NCBI GenBank assembly: GCA_023213395.1
Contig: CM041465.1
Span: forward strand, 215,023,741-215,087,740
Direction: 5' to 3'
Length of the DNA: 64,000 bases
From: Cycas panzhihuaensis
Taxonomy: Eukaryota > Cycadophyta
Below, one piece after another: positions 23,560 to 35,350 of this stretch; the first letter of the stretch is position 1, and each line of letters begins with the position of its first letter. The notes under the pieces were generated by a model. The model saw only the letters and a program-made list of their open reading frames with translations. It did not search any database and had not been told where the DNA came from. Made by a program: the position numbers and the translations under genes.

Positions 23560-24180
23560 AAAAATTATATAGTATGAGCTTTATCACCTCTATAGACTAC
23601 TTGAAATAGGTGTCTAACATAGTACCAATCATAAAAAAGAATGGGATCATGTGAATTTGTGTCAATTTTTGGGATATTAATAATGCATATCCCAAGGACA
23701 ATTTCTTGCTCCTATTTATTAATAAAATTATTGATTGTATGATAGGGTTTGAAGTTATGTCCTTAATGGATAGTTTCTCTAGGTGTAATCAAATTCAAAT
23801 ATCCCCTAAAGACTACCACAAGATAGCCTTTACTACTCCCTAGGGAATGTTTGTATATAAGGTAATGCCCTTTAGTTTTAAGAATACTAAGGAAACTTAT
23901 CAAAGGGCTATGTACTTCATTTCCATGACCTTATCAATATGATTCTTGTGGTCTTTATGGATGACTTGATAGGCCTTTCTTGTAAGAGGGCCAATCACCC
24001 TATAGATCTAAGTAAGATATTCACCAGGTGTTATAAATACCATGTCAGCCTAAATCCACTCAAATACATCTATGTGGTAATGACTAGAAAACTATTAGGG
24101 TTCTTGGTATCCCAATAAGGAATCCAAGTTGACCCTAATAAGGTTAAATCTATAATTGAGATGCCACCCTAAAGATGCAA
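23560..24180 (+). pseudogene. T1 reverse transcriptase
   Basis: The segment reads CVNFWDINNAYPKDNF, FEVMSLMDSFSRCNQIQ, FTTP then MFVYKVMPFSFKN, TYQRAM, and the active site FMDD at 23954-23965 in place of the usual YVDD. The wording VMSLMD and YKVMPFG is that of Tat-type gypsy RT. Several stops interrupt it. Confidence 0.85.
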
Positions 24181-24199
24181 TAATAGATTGAGTCATTCT

Positions 24200-24850
24200 T
24201 AGGGTCATTAGGTTTCTTAATACGATTCTTAGCAAATTTCACTATTAATGCAAAGTTGCTACAACTTACTCAAGAAGAGGACCCCATTCATTTGGACCCC
24301 CAAAGCCCAAGAAACATTCTAAGAGCTCAAGAGATCCCTCGTTTCTACCCCCACATTGGGCCCCCCATTATTTGATTTACCCTTTATCCTTTATACCTTG
24401 GTAACCAACAAATATGTTGATGCTACACTTGCCCAGAAAGACAACTCTAAAACTAAGAGAGTTGTGCATTTTATAAGCCAAACCCTTATGGTGGCTAAAG
24501 TAGATTACCCATTGGAAAAAAAAAAGCCGCATATTGGTGTTTGTAATTAAGAGGCTTTGGCATTATCTCCTTGGTAACACCATCCATATCATAGTTTAAT
24601 CATACCCACTACATTACCTAATGACTCGGTTTAATTTAATAGGAAAAATAGGTAAATAGGCCATCCTTTTTTAATAATATGGCCTTAAGGTCATCAACTA
24701 CAAATCCAAGAATGGTATGGTTGTGGCTAAGCAACTTATTGATACCCCCATCCCTAATTCTACAAATCTACCAATTGATGATGCCTTACTTGAGAAACCT
24801 ATTATATCCCTTCAGTAAGTTGATAGCTATCCATTGGATAATAATGAATA
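24200..24850 (+). pseudogene. T1 pol RNase H
   Basis: 24356-24550 is open and reads PFILYTLVTNKYVDATLAQK, RVVHFISQTL and DYPLEKK, matching gypsy RNase H. RLWHYLLGNTIHII and PLHYLMTRFNL follow in another frame. It follows RT directly and is distinct from the accessory RNase H at 30873. Confidence 0.8.
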
Positions 24851-24879
24851 GTATGGTGATATTATTAAGTACTTAATGC

Positions 24880-26090
24880 AATAGAAATGCCCTACTAATG
24901 CTAATGATAAAGTCAAGTTGTACATAAAGGCCTCTACTTAGTAATACTTCCTCATAAAGGATATATTATACAAGTGGTTGTTTGATAACATTCTCCTTTG
25001 TCGTATTAATCTTGGGGAGACTAACTAAGTCCTCTATAAATGTTATGATAGCATTTGTGGTGGGTACTTTGGGGGCTAATGTATAGCCCAATGAATCCTT
25101 TACATGGGCTTCTTTTAGCTAACCCTTTTTAAAGATGCCCATGCATATGCCCAACATTATCAAAAATGCCAAGAGCATTCCAACGTTATACACTAGCGAT
25201 CTGAGGCATTATGTGCAATCATGTCACTATGGTTATTCTCCCAATAGTGTCTTGACCTTATTGGAGCTATTACTCTACCTTATTCATCCCAACATAAGCT
25301 AATTCTAACAGCTATAGAATACTTCACCAAATAGGTCGAGGATATCCCTTTATCCTCCATGATGGGTAAAATGATCGCCACCTTCATCTTCCAATATATC
25401 ATTTGTAAGTTTGGGGTCCTCGATATCCTCATTATAGATAATGGAATCCTTTTCTATAACAAAGAGATGGACAAGCTTTATGAGGTTTAAAATGTCTCAT
25501 AATACATCATCTCATTACTATCCCCAAGCCAACAACTAGATCGAGGTATTTAGTAAGACCTTGATCAATATTCTAAAGAAGACGGTTGCCCAATCCCAAT
25601 GGGATTAGTACCTTCAACTCCACCTAGACCTATGGGCATTTTGAACATCCATTAAGATGGAAATGGGAATGACATCATCTTTCTTGGTCTATGGATTGAA
25701 AGTGGTGTTACCCCTCAAAGTTGAAATCCCTTTCTTACAAGTTTTCCTTAAGGAATTTGTAGACAAAGAGTGGTGACACCAAGCCTATCTTCTTGATCTT
25801 GAGGTGTTAGATAAAAAATGTCTCGTTGTCTATCTATCTAACCTTAAATTTAAAACTGAAGCTCAAAATATAACAAATGTTTATGACTTCAACCCCTAGT
25901 CCCTAGGGACCAAGTCCTCAAATTAGAATACCTATATGATTACCTTCCAAATTTGGCGATAAATAGGTGGGCCTTTTTGTCATAGCTAAAATCCTTAATA
26001 ATAACACATACCATATTGCTATATTAGAAGGCCTAGAATTTGAGAAAGCTATTAATGGGAAATTCCTAAAGAGGCTTTATAGTTGACCTC
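24880..26090 (+). pseudogene. T1 integrase
   Basis: The zinc domain reads ICGGYFGG and LFKDAHAYAQHYQKCQEHS near 25050-25170. The core includes FKYFTK- and FGVLDILIIDNG-like segments near 25320-25450. The C-terminus reads DQVLKLEYLYDYLPN near 25920 and AINGKFLKRLY-like residues near 26050-26080. Stops and frame changes are frequent. The end corresponds to the pol terminus shared with T2 at 52316. Confidence 0.82.
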
Positions 26091-26099
26091 TCAGCCCTC

Positions 26100-26340
26100 C
26101 AATATAAGGGGCAACCAAACTATGCTTTAGTATGAGCCTAAACTACTAACTATGCTCTGGTATGAGCCTAAGATGCCAAATTTACTTTGGTACAAGCCTA
26201 AGCTATTGATCCCTACTCTCATATGAGCCTAAACTACTTTCATCTATGAGGTAGTGCTCTTATTTGGGGGTGTAACACCAAAATACACCCATTCCCTCCC
26301 TTGCTCCAAAGTGATCCTAAACTACCTTCCCCTTGGACTT
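26100..26340 (+). repeat. Short imperfect direct repeats after T1 pol
   Basis: The motif ATGAGCCTAAACTAC with its flanks recurs at about 26140, 26165, 26195, 26225 and, more diverged, near 26305, at spacings of roughly 30-40 bp. T2 has a single copy at the same place (52343-52360). It is a local expansion specific to T1. Confidence 0.75.
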
Positions 26341-26717
26341 AGTTGCCTATCTATAAGGCAGCACACCAAGCTCTATTTCTTACCATTCCTTATCAATGAT
26401 GAGCTTAACCCCATAATAGGGGCATGAGAATCCTCTATGAGACAAAGTGGTACTTAACTATGTGATATCATTTTATGTGGATGGTGTGTGTGTGCTATAT
26501 ATTTAAGCTATGATTCCATGTATAATAGTAGATGTCAAGTCAAACATACATTAAAAAATAAGCATATACATATGTAGGAATGATGAAACACATAAGAGTA
26601 CATCCACATAAGATATTCATAAGGATATAAATGAATATTTAGGTACCGATTACCCCACATATATACATATGTACAAGAAAAGATTACAATGTGGACATGG
26701 ATATAATATTCGATGAG

Positions 26718-29611
26718 GAAGCTGGAATCCTTATAGTTGAGTATAGTTACCCAATAAAACCCAAGCATACATAAGCTCCATACTCCTAGAGGTCCAACTT
26801 TCCTTTATAATAATACACCTTCCTCTCTAGGGTCCGAGTACCCCCTAAGCTCCTCCTCATCCATTGTGAAGGCTCGGCCTCACTCCCCTTGTCTCGCAGT
26901 TAATGATATATCATCACTGTGATATAGCTTTGCAAGGAATAATCCACCATCTGGTCTACAATTTGGTCATATTGATCTAGGACATGGTCCTTCTCTCGAA
27001 GAAGCTCATCCTTCTCCTCTTATGTCTCCTCTAGATGACCTCACACCTTAGCTAAGTGACTATAAATCTCCTCCAACCACCCTCGTAGCTCTATTATCTA
27101 AGCCTCTACCCTAAGAACCATCTTTAAAGGGGAAACTAAGACTAGGGGCATATCCCTTTCTTCTTATGCCTCCAACTCCCTCACCCAATCCTACAACTTA
27201 TACCTTTTCATCTGTAGTTGTGCCCTCTCTATCCTCATCTAGACCATCTTCACCTATAGTTGGTCCCGCTCCACTTGGAAGTGACCCTTCTTAGTCTTGA
27301 ACTAATCCTATTTGAATTAGAGCTCATGAACCTTGGTTGCCCACATCTCCCTTGCCCTTAATAGAGGGGCAAATACTATAGTGTAAGGATATTCTAATGT
27401 TAGCTCTCCACTATCGACTATAGGAGGTTGACCCTTTACATATATCATGAGGAAGAGCTCACCTATAATATAGCTGATGAGCTCTATTATTATCATACAA
27501 ATGGTATGGTACATCATTCGCAGGAAGCTGGAATCCTTGCGGGGAGGAGTACAATCATGTGGTAACATATAGTGACTCCCTTGAGGTCTCGTACTTTCAT
27601 AAATTATAACTAAATATGTCCTACTCCCTAGTGCTTGCATGCTCCTGGTGCATTATCTCCTAGTCTATGTGATCCCTCTCTTGGGGACCACATACCTCTT
27701 AGACTCCTCCTACACCTCTAGGATCTCCCTGCCTCACTCCCCTCGTCCCGAGGCCTCCTTGGGGTCGTCACCATCATGTGAGTATGTGTCCTACTCTGCG
27801 ATGACCTCGACGTCACCTGATCTACTAGCTAATCATATCATGCCTGGATATGATCCCTCTCACCTTCTACTCCCTGTAGCCTCTCCTCCATTCTTCAGAA
27901 CATCTCCTCCATCCCTAAGAGCCGCTCCTCTAGCACTTCCACCCTAATGCAACTCTCTGCATTGTCACTTACTCCTCCCTAAGCCCCCAGTGCCTAGACT
28001 TGACCTCATAGAGTATCCCTCTATGCTCTAGTCCCTTCTAGCTTACCTTGCAGCCATCCTACTCTCACCTCGTGCTCTTGGGAGTCTGCTACCTATACAT
28101 CTCTAGCCCTGACCAATATGGCAAATGCTATTGTGTAAGCCCCTACCGATCATGGCTCCTCTCCTGCTTGGATGGGAGGTTGCCCCTCTATGTAGGCCTA
28201 GGGGAATGTCTCCCAGACTATCACCTCGACTAATCTCCCAATCTTCACTACTCCTGCAAAGTCCAACACGCCATGTGTCAGTATATATATCTATATGTGT
28301 ATACTAAACAAACTAAATAGCATAGAACAACTAGATGTCTAGTGATCAAAAGATGATAGGAAAAGGTAGTGTCTCACCTCCTGGGACTACCAACTTCTCG
28401 ACTTAGACGATCACCTCCTCCTTGAGTCCTCCCCTAGCTGTCGGTACCTCTTCATCCTCTGGTACCACCTTTTATATGACCTAACCTATCGAAGCACCTC
28501 CACCCTCCTACACTGGTGCTATCACTACCTGGGATCTCCCCACTATCCTTAGTCTCTAAACTGGAATTCGTGGTGCCCTACCTCTCCCTATAGTCCTTGA
28601 AGGATCTACCTCTCCTCCTGCGGCTCTCGAAGGTTCTGCCTCTCCTCTTGTGGTCCCTGATGGACCTGCCTCTCCACCTGTCACTCCTGATGGGCCTGCC
28701 CTGTCATTCCCATCATTAGCATCATTATTGTCCCCTCCTAGTCCACCTCCAGCTCCTCCTACTTTGCCTGCCTCGTCGTCACTAATGCACCTCACCCCTC
28801 TATATGGATCTACTGTGTAGTATGCCATGGTGAGGAGGTCTAGTGACGTAGCCTCTACCAAGCATCAAACATGTGCCTGATCCTCTATCCCCGTGAATCG
28901 AGTCTGCCACTTATGGACCATGGGAGCCTAAGTTGAAATAGGGTGTGGTCATCTTGCTAGTGTCACTTCCCCAAAATGATAAAAAGACTAGCATTGTAGC
29001 AATGTGATGTATGACAAACCTCTTCTCCCGTCCACCCTGATAGCATCTAGTTGGGTGATCACATTCGTCGCTATTAATGTGACCCAATCCAGCCTCTCCC
29101 CAGCCTTGCATCTCCTCACAATCTCCATCCATCCATCAGGTATATCTCTATAGTTCTATTTCTAAGATATCCAAAATAAAATACATAGTGTGATCAACTT
29201 CCTCACTTGAGGAATTTGTGACATGATCATGCTCTGTATGGGTATGCCTCTCATCTCCCACATATCCTTGCTTGTAAAATAGGTAGTTGCCTCCTTGTCT
29301 ACCGCATCATTGCTAAGTAATGTCCCTAGTGATGCCTGTGCTCCTGCCACTAGTACCCCTAGGATTCTTTAGATGTATCTGGGTGTGGTAGTGACATCTC
29401 CCACTTAGAGGAGGTTGAACACATGCCGCCTACAATCCCAGTGTGAGACTATGTCCACTACGAGATGCTAATCCAATGCATACTATAGTGTTTAGATGGT
29501 ATTCAGTAGGCTACATCTTCCTAATACTTACATGTCCCCATCAGACATCATCTTGATGAAGCTAAGCATGGCCACCCTGATGTTCTTGTGGTTGCCTACC
29601 ACGATAACTGC
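26718..29611 (-). pseudogene. T1 antisense accessory gene with plant mobile domain
   Basis: Homologous along its length to 54877-52979 in T2. Reading leftwards, an acceptor-like TTATAG near 29613 precedes NHKNIRVAMLSF, VDIVSHWDCRRHVF and RILGVLVAG (PMD, about 29500-29350), then SQIPQVRKLITLCILFWIS and ERLDWVTLIATN. A Gly/Pro/Ala/Glu-rich linker (28861-28556) follows, then a GT-AG intron (28377-28254), then a coiled coil rich in Gln, Glu, Arg and Lys. The coiled-coil module is present twice (27518-28250 and 26718-27517), unlike T2. Many stops, mostly TAG, show decay. PMD proteins of plants occur in mobile elements and in a few host genes. Confidence 0.8.
28254..28377 (-). other. Conserved intron in T1 antisense gene
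   Basis: The minus strand reads CCCAGGAG then GTGAGACA at the donor, and TTTGCAG then GAGTAG at the acceptor. The position and splice sites match the intron of T2 at 53682-53572. Confidence 0.75.
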
Positions 29612-30872
29612 CTATAAAACACCTTAAAAGCTAGTCAGAACTCCTCTATACCTACTTACTTACCTTCAGGACTGCCCCTCATTCGTCCTTGGTTAAGTTT
29701 TGGCACTCCTTTGGGCCATTCTTTATTTGTTTAGTTAATTTGTATTTGTACCACACTAAACTCTGTGGTACTGTAGAATTTAGCATGGGACCCCATTGAA
29801 TTTCTAGTGCAAACTTAGCAGCCCCGCAGCAAAGTTCGCAACACTACGATCTTCACTGTGGGGCCAGTGACACCCCCATAAAAGGGGGGGTTTCCACCTA
29901 AAAAACCCAAGAATTTATCCCAAGGTGGGTTATACTCAGGTCTACTAGGACTAGGGCTACCTAATGCCTTGGACCCCCTCTCTCAGGGTCTAATTCAAGC
30001 TCTAAGAGATCCTAATTTGCCCATAAGGGGCTGAAAACTACTCTAAAAAATATTAAAAACTTATTAATTTCAAATGATGAAATGTTTGGGAAAAATGATG
30101 ATCCACTCTCTGGATCTGGCCTCTCTACCGTCATCTCGCCTCCCCAGTCATGTTGGCTGTCTTTGCTTCCTGATCTGATGGTCTAATCTCCCTCTCTGTG
30201 CCTCCGAAGTCAAGTGGCAATTCATTGTGTAAGGAGAAGGGATCTGAATCGATCGTGAGCCCATGAAAATGAATCATGTTTTTGTTGAGTTTTCCATATA
30301 TAGGTGGGCACCCCGATGGGCACCCCTTTCATTTCTCCAACTGTGACAGCCCTTGGAACCATCTCTCTCTTAATCACCTTTGCCTTCGGGGTCTGCCCCC
30401 CATTTTGCCTATGTGGCCCTCTTTTCTCCTTACCCTCTGAGCACATTTATGGCATCCCCTTTTGGCCTTGCGAGGCCCCCTTTTTCCTTGATTTTCATGC
30501 CACCTCCATATATACTAGAGTTTATACTCATTTGGCTTGTTTCACCATCTTAAACCCATTTTTATTACTTGTTCGTGCCTCTGGGGATCCCAAAGGAAGT
30601 GTCCTCCCCATCTAGGACCGCACTTTGCTTCTTTAAGTGACCTTTAGCACCCCTAGAGGGGTCTTTTAGTCATCGTTTCTTTCCTATCTACCAATTCATT
30701 TTCCTTGCCCTCGGGTAGCCTCATTTCTAGGTCCCCCTACCCTTCATGGCCTTTATTGACAACCGCTCGAGTCCTCCCACGACTGCTTCCCCGTGTTAAG
30801 CTCTCTTCATCCATGGACCATGTGAGCACTTTCTCCTCGATCTACCCTATCGAGACCTCCATTCCTTCTACC
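29612..30872. other. Leader and spacer between T1 antisense gene and extra RNase H
   Basis: It contains the TATA-like box above and, at about 29745-29860, degenerate inverted repeats of TACCACA/TGTGGTA type that correspond to the palindromes of T2 at 55021-55097. No coding domain is recognised. It appears to be a divergent control region. Confidence 0.5.
30296..30303 (-). promoter_or_regulatory. TATA-like box of T1 antisense gene
   Basis: The minus strand reads CTATATAT, within CACCTATATATGGAAAA. The same element with similar flanks sits at 55547-55540 in T2. It faces leftwards toward the PMD gene about 0.7 kb away. Confidence 0.55.
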
Positions 30873-31385
30873 ATGGTATTACTTGTCCTCACTGACAGCA
30901 GAAGCCACGATAACCCTAGCCCTTCTGCCACCGTGTGGATTCTCTGTGACCCTTCTAGACATGACTTCGTGCATTCCGAGATCTTCCTTCCTGAGGCCAC
31001 CAATAATGAAGCTGACTATACAACTATTATGGAGGCCCTTACTAATGCACTCTGCTTCCACCGTGGACCCATCATCCTCTTTTACGACTCTCAGGTTATG
31101 GTGTTGCATCTCACCCAGGTCTACCAAGTATGGTGCCCATGCCTGAGAGCTCTCACCTCAACTGCTAGGTCCTTGTTAGCTTGTTTTCCTTTTGTTGACA
31201 TCTGGCATATCCCTCAGGCTCTTAATGCTAAGGTAGACAACCTCGTTCATCTCATCCTTGAGCATCACATCCCTCTTCTTAGTGACCCCCTTGAGAGGCT
31301 TGTATGGTTGCCTAGGCACCCAAGTCTCAAGCCACTCTATCTTTCATATCGCGATCTATTCACACCTTTGAAAGCTGGTTGCTAA
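30873..31385 (+). CDS. T1 extra RNase H (divergent copy, open frame)
   Basis: The frame is open for 171 codons from this ATG, and the frame extends open upstream as well. Compared with T2 it reads LTDSRSHDNPSPS, FLPEATNNEADYTTIMEAL, FYDSQVMVLHLTQVYQV and IPQALNAKVDNLVHLIL. The four catalytic acidic residues of RNase H1 (D in TDS, E in NNEAD, D in YDSQ, D in KVDN) are present. The GG of the usual TDGG motif is changed to SR, which probably reduces activity. It is an additional RNase H separate from the pol one at 24200, as known for Tat elements. It lies just upstream of the PPT and 3' LTR and divergent from the antisense gene. Confidence 0.7.
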   Translation: MVLLVLTDSRSHDNPSPSATVWILCDPSRHDFVHSEIFLPEATNNEADYTTIMEALTNALCFHRGPIILFYDSQVMVLHLTQVYQVWCPCLRALTSTARSLLACFPFVDIWHIPQALNAKVDNLVHLILEHHIPLLSDPLERLVWLPRHPSLKPLYLSYRDLFTPLKAGC

Positions 31386-31790
31386 TGAGGTTAAACTATG
31401 GTGACCACTAGGTTTGTTTCCTTACTCTACTCTTAGTATCTCTCTTAGCATATAACTCCCACTAGTATTGACTTATCTTTTATACGTAACACCTTATTCA
31501 TGACATTTTTTGGATCGTATGTATGGTCATCACTACCCTTCCATTGTACTCTTACGATGGGGGCATCCCCCTCATCTATCATCATTGCCAATTGAATATA
31601 CAATGACGCATAGGCAACCCCTATGTTGTCTTGCCCTTACCTCTACACCCACGCATTCTTCCACGCCACTCGTCATCACCCTTGGCTCATACCATTCATT
31701 TATATATATATATATCACTACCATTATGTTGCCATCATTCGCTATCATGTTGCACTTCTGAACTGCAAGGCTCTACTACTAAGGGGGCAG
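31386..31790 (+). other. T1 spacer with PPT
   Basis: Non-coding spacer containing a short (TA)n at about 31697-31714. It ends with the PPT AAGGGGGCAG (31781-31790) directly before TGTTTCC, as in T2. Confidence 0.7.
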
Positions 31791-32407
31791 TGTTTCCTAG
31801 CTACTAAGAGTAGGTTTTTAGAAAGTTGACTCAGGTAAGTGTAGGTATGCTTCTATCCTTTGTCTTTGTCACTTCTCCAGAAAGGTAAATTGAAGCATCT
31901 ATTTTTCACTACATGATTGATTGATATATTTGAATGATCACCTTGCATTCTCTACTTGATCATATTACTTGATACTACTCTAGCCTATGACGACTGTGGG
32001 ACATGTATCCCAATGGCACTCTATAAGCCTCCTACACACCTCCATATTGTCTAAAGTACCAACTAGCTCATGTGATCCATTCACACCCCCATTTCTAAAT
32101 CACAATTTGTAGCACCTCACTAGGTGTGATTGGTATTTCTCTATCCATTTGCCAGCTTCTTGGGAACCCTATCACTCTAGTGGCCCATTTGATGTAGGTC
32201 ATCGTCTCCTTATGATTATCCCTAGCCACTTGGATAGAGGGTTAGACCCTCTTAAGCTTGGGGTACCTTCCTTTAGGGCTCCCAACTCCCTTTTCTCCTT
32301 TTGTTTTGCATTCTATCACCACACTGGGACAAATGTCACAGTACCACGATAAACTTTACGATACCATAAAGTTTGCTGCAGGGTGACTGACACAAAACAT
32401 TTTTTTA

Positions 32408-32427
32408 AAATTTACCATGGTAAATTT
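32408..32427. repeat. 20 bp perfect palindrome in T1 LTR
   Basis: AAATTTACCATGGTAAATTT is its own reverse complement. It lies about 85 bp upstream of the TATAAAA box in the LTR. The T2 LTRs have decayed versions at the same place (near 45863 and 57453). Confidence 0.9.
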
Positions 32428-32512
32428 CACGTTTTTTGCGAAATTGCCACATGACTATGTCATACCCTAAGTCGTAGCCTAACCCTAATCATCCAATTAA
32501 GCTAGGGTTAGG

Positions 32513-32519
32513 TATAAAA
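32513..32519 (+). promoter_or_regulatory. TATA box of T1 LTR
   Basis: TATAAAA in the context GGTTAGGTATAAAACCC. It is homologous to TATTTAAG in the T2 LTRs (45969 and 57554). It would place genomic transcript initiation about 30 bp downstream. Confidence 0.55.
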
Positions 32520-33749
32520 CCCAAAAAAGACTTCATTTCCTTCTCTTCCTCCATCTTTTCTCCTCTCATCTTCTATTTTCATAAGTGATTTTCTATAGGA
32601 GTGCCCTGCAACATCTAGTACACATGTGTCCTGGTGTGAGATCTTCCCTCTACAGCTTAGATCCATAACAATAGGCCTGAGACAAAGCTTCTCCATGCAA
32701 GGACATGCTCCAAGACTCACTTCCACGTATAAGCATCATGTTTCATCAAGTTTTCCCTTTAGGTTTCATAGCCTCTATAGGATTCCACCTGTAAACCTTG
32801 CAGGACTACCTTCCTCTACCATTTTATACGTAGGATGGTGAAAGCTTCTTCCGCCATCGCTCCTTATCCCCCAAACTCACTTTGGGTGGGTTAGCCTAAG
32901 GAGGATTTTTCCTCTAGGACATCCCCCTCTAACCCCATCACACCTACACTAGTTAGGTATCCTTGACATCTTCTCCTTTAGGTTGGTCCCATGCGTGAGG
33001 TGGCTGTCTAACGCCATTCTTACAAGTGTGTACCTCCCACATCACTCATCCTAACACATTCCATTCATATCCCTCTATTTTTTGTGAGGATTCATTCCCT
33101 CGTTTGGTCTTGCCTCCCTCTTTCATCCATCCAAGGGTAGGAGGACTTACTTCTTGAGGTTAGTTAGGAAACTGAGGATATCCCTCACTCTTACTACCCT
33201 AAAAACCAAACCTGAGTTACTTAGAGGGGAGTTGTATGCCATTCATGGGTCCCAAACCTACGTTCTGTCACATGGACACCCTGTGCGAGTGATTTCTCTC
33301 ACTTTCCAGATTAACTCTATATTTTAGAGCTCTCCGTTGACTAACCTAATCCTAACCAAGTATGATGACCATCCCATAGATACGATTCCAGGCACCAATC
33401 TAGAAATTAAAGCCTTGAGGAAGGAAATGGAAGTATTAAAGTGACAACCATTAGTTTTCATCCTAGTTAATATGCAATAAAACTAAGAGCTAGAGAAGCT
33501 ACACATGGAATTATCTCGCTTATGACTTGAAAAATCAAGGGAAAATATTTGGTGTTCGTAACCTTAAAATGAGTAGTACACTTGAAGAATGAGCATGAAG
33601 GATTAACAAAATTGTATGAAAATTGTCGAAGAAATAACCATAATACATGGGAATGTTATTTCAGACATAAGAACAATGAAGGAGAAATTCATAATGTTTA
33701 TTCATAAAGAATAGAATGTGGAATATCAAAGCAATATAAAAGAAAAATA

Positions 33750-33900
33750 AAACCAATTTGTTTTTCCTTATGTAAAAGATGGGGACATTATAGATCTGAG
33801 TATACATTGGAAAAGAAAATATGAGAATTTATTTGTGAAGAATGTGGATTAGTGGACCATAATTAGGTAAACTGCTTAAAGAATAATAAAATTTAAAATG
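33750..33900 (+). pseudogene. T4 tandem zinc knuckles
   Basis: Two Cys/His motifs follow one another: CFSLCKRWGHYRSE, in which the last Cys is lost, and CEECGLVDHN then VNC, a CX2CX4HX4C pattern with a stop inside. They resemble nucleic-acid-binding knuckles of gag. Confidence 0.55.
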
Positions 33901-34359
33901 CAAATTTAGTAGATGTGGTTTTGGACCAGGAAAGGTCAACATATTTGCAAATGCATAGTGGCAGAACAACGATACCTCCCCCTTAGGGTAATTTTCCAAA
34001 ACCAATAGTCAAGAAACAACAACTACATAAAGTGGTAAAAGTCCTTCAGGATGTTATGGAGGAAGTACAATAAGAAGAATCACAATAAGAAATATTTAAA
34101 GGCTTATATTATAAGATGAGAGTAATGCAACCATAGCAAATATAAGAAGGTATGAATCCTTAGTAACAATGATAAACTATAAAGATATACTTACTAAATT
34201 AGAAGTATCAATTCCTATATAAGTTGTATTTAAATGGTAGGAAGTGAGTTACTTCTAGCAATTAGTACTAGAATATATTGAAAAACTAGTACTTAGGTCT
34301 ATAAAGGATATAAGAGTAGGCACTAGAGTCCCAATGATGGTCTTGGAACAACCTTATAT

Positions 34360-34720
34360 AAAATAATTGTGGATGGGGGCTCAAGAGTAAACATGTTACC
34401 TAAATCCTCTTGGATAGTTCTAGGAAAGCCTAATGTGGTTACCCCTAATTATTTGATTAAATTAGCTAATCAATTATAGGTGAGACCCATGGGGATACTA
34501 CTAAACATCCTAGTAACTATGGAAAAAGTTGTCATATTATTAGATTTTGTAGTCATCCAAATGCAAGATCAAAGGAGGACTTAGCCAGCTTTGTTAGGAA
34601 GACCCTAGCTATTGGCTATGAAAGTTATCCAAGATTGAGGAAAACACATATTCACTTTACTAGTAGGAGAATAAATGGTAACCTTTTCCTTATGTCCAAA
34701 TGGACTGCAGATAGAGAAAA
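34360..34720 (+). pseudogene. T4 protease
   Basis: The segment reads IIVDGGSRVNMLPKSSW (active-site D-G-G-S context), VVTPNYLIKLANQ, then RPMGILLNILVTM and PALLGRPWLLAMKVI. These are the start, flap and GRPWL end of a gypsy aspartic protease. Confidence 0.7.
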
Positions 34721-34979
34721 TTGAAGATGAAGGTTAAGCTTCCTCAACAACTACCACTACAAAATCAATAATAAGTCCTTGTGCTAAGATGACTTTTCAA
34801 ATACAACCAATGTTTCCAAATGACCATTCATCATCTTACATGTTGAATTAGCTTCATAATTCTTTGGAAGAAACATAACCAACTTCGTGTTATCACTTGG
34901 ATTTATGTACAAATTCTTTAGAAAAGGAGGGAGGAGAAAATATACAAGTAGAATTATTACAAATAGAGAAGAATGTACA

Positions 34980-35350
34980 AGGGAAATTATCTTCTACTAA
35001 AATATTTTGTGAATTACCTAAATATGATGGTTACCCAGACCAAGCTAAAAATTACCTAGAATAATGTATTGACATAATGAAGAAAAAATGGTAGTAATAA
35101 TTTTGATATCTTGTGTTTCCCTATTCTCTAATAGGCTAAGTACAATTATGGTACGATGCATATGCACAATTTTTTGATTCCTGGCAAGAAATAAGAAGAG
35201 CTTTTTTATTAGGTTTTAAAAACATGAACTCCCATTATCCTAGAATGGAGATTATCCCTATTTACATGTATAAAATCATGTTCATAAGTGGACAACAGGT
35301 GGAATTTCTAAAAGGGAATGGACACAACATTGGGAGATGACTTTTAAAGG
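34980..35350 (+). pseudogene. T4 gag-like segment
   Basis: It reads FCELPKYDGYPDQAKNYLE and, in a neighbouring frame, QLWYDAYAQFFDSWQEIRRA followed by FLLGFKNM. This is the WQE/AF-L-F pattern of the retrotransposon gag capsid. It lies downstream of the protease, opposite to the normal order. Confidence 0.6.

Larger units (their letters stand above)
22640..33350 (+). mobile_element. T1: 5'-truncated Tat-lineage Ty3/gypsy element
   Basis: The plus-strand order is pre-RT linker, RT, RNase H, integrase, an accessory cassette (antisense PMD gene plus sense extra RNase H), PPT and 3' LTR. The same order and sequence recur in T2, but here gag, protease and the 5' LTR are missing or unreadable. An antisense accessory ORF and an additional RNase H between pol and the 3' LTR are known features of the Tat lineage. 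Pol is full of stops. The left boundary is where homology to T2/T3 fades. Confidence 0.82.
31791..33350 (+). repeat. T1 3' LTR
   Basis: Starts TGTTTCCTAG after the PPT and is a shorter, diverged relative of the 2.7 kb T2 LTR: GACTCAGGTAAGTGTAGG near 31822, a palindrome around CCATGG at 32408-32427, TATAAAA at 32513-32519, and a segment near 33270 matching GGCACCCTG. The right end is not sharp, because homology to T2 stops around 33290 and T4 coding begins around 33350. No TSD was found. Confidence 0.7.

Noticed and set aside
26535-26768. 77-codon minus-strand frame
   Set aside because: Tyr/His-rich with no homologous frame in T2 and no domain; likely 3' untranslated region of the antisense gene.
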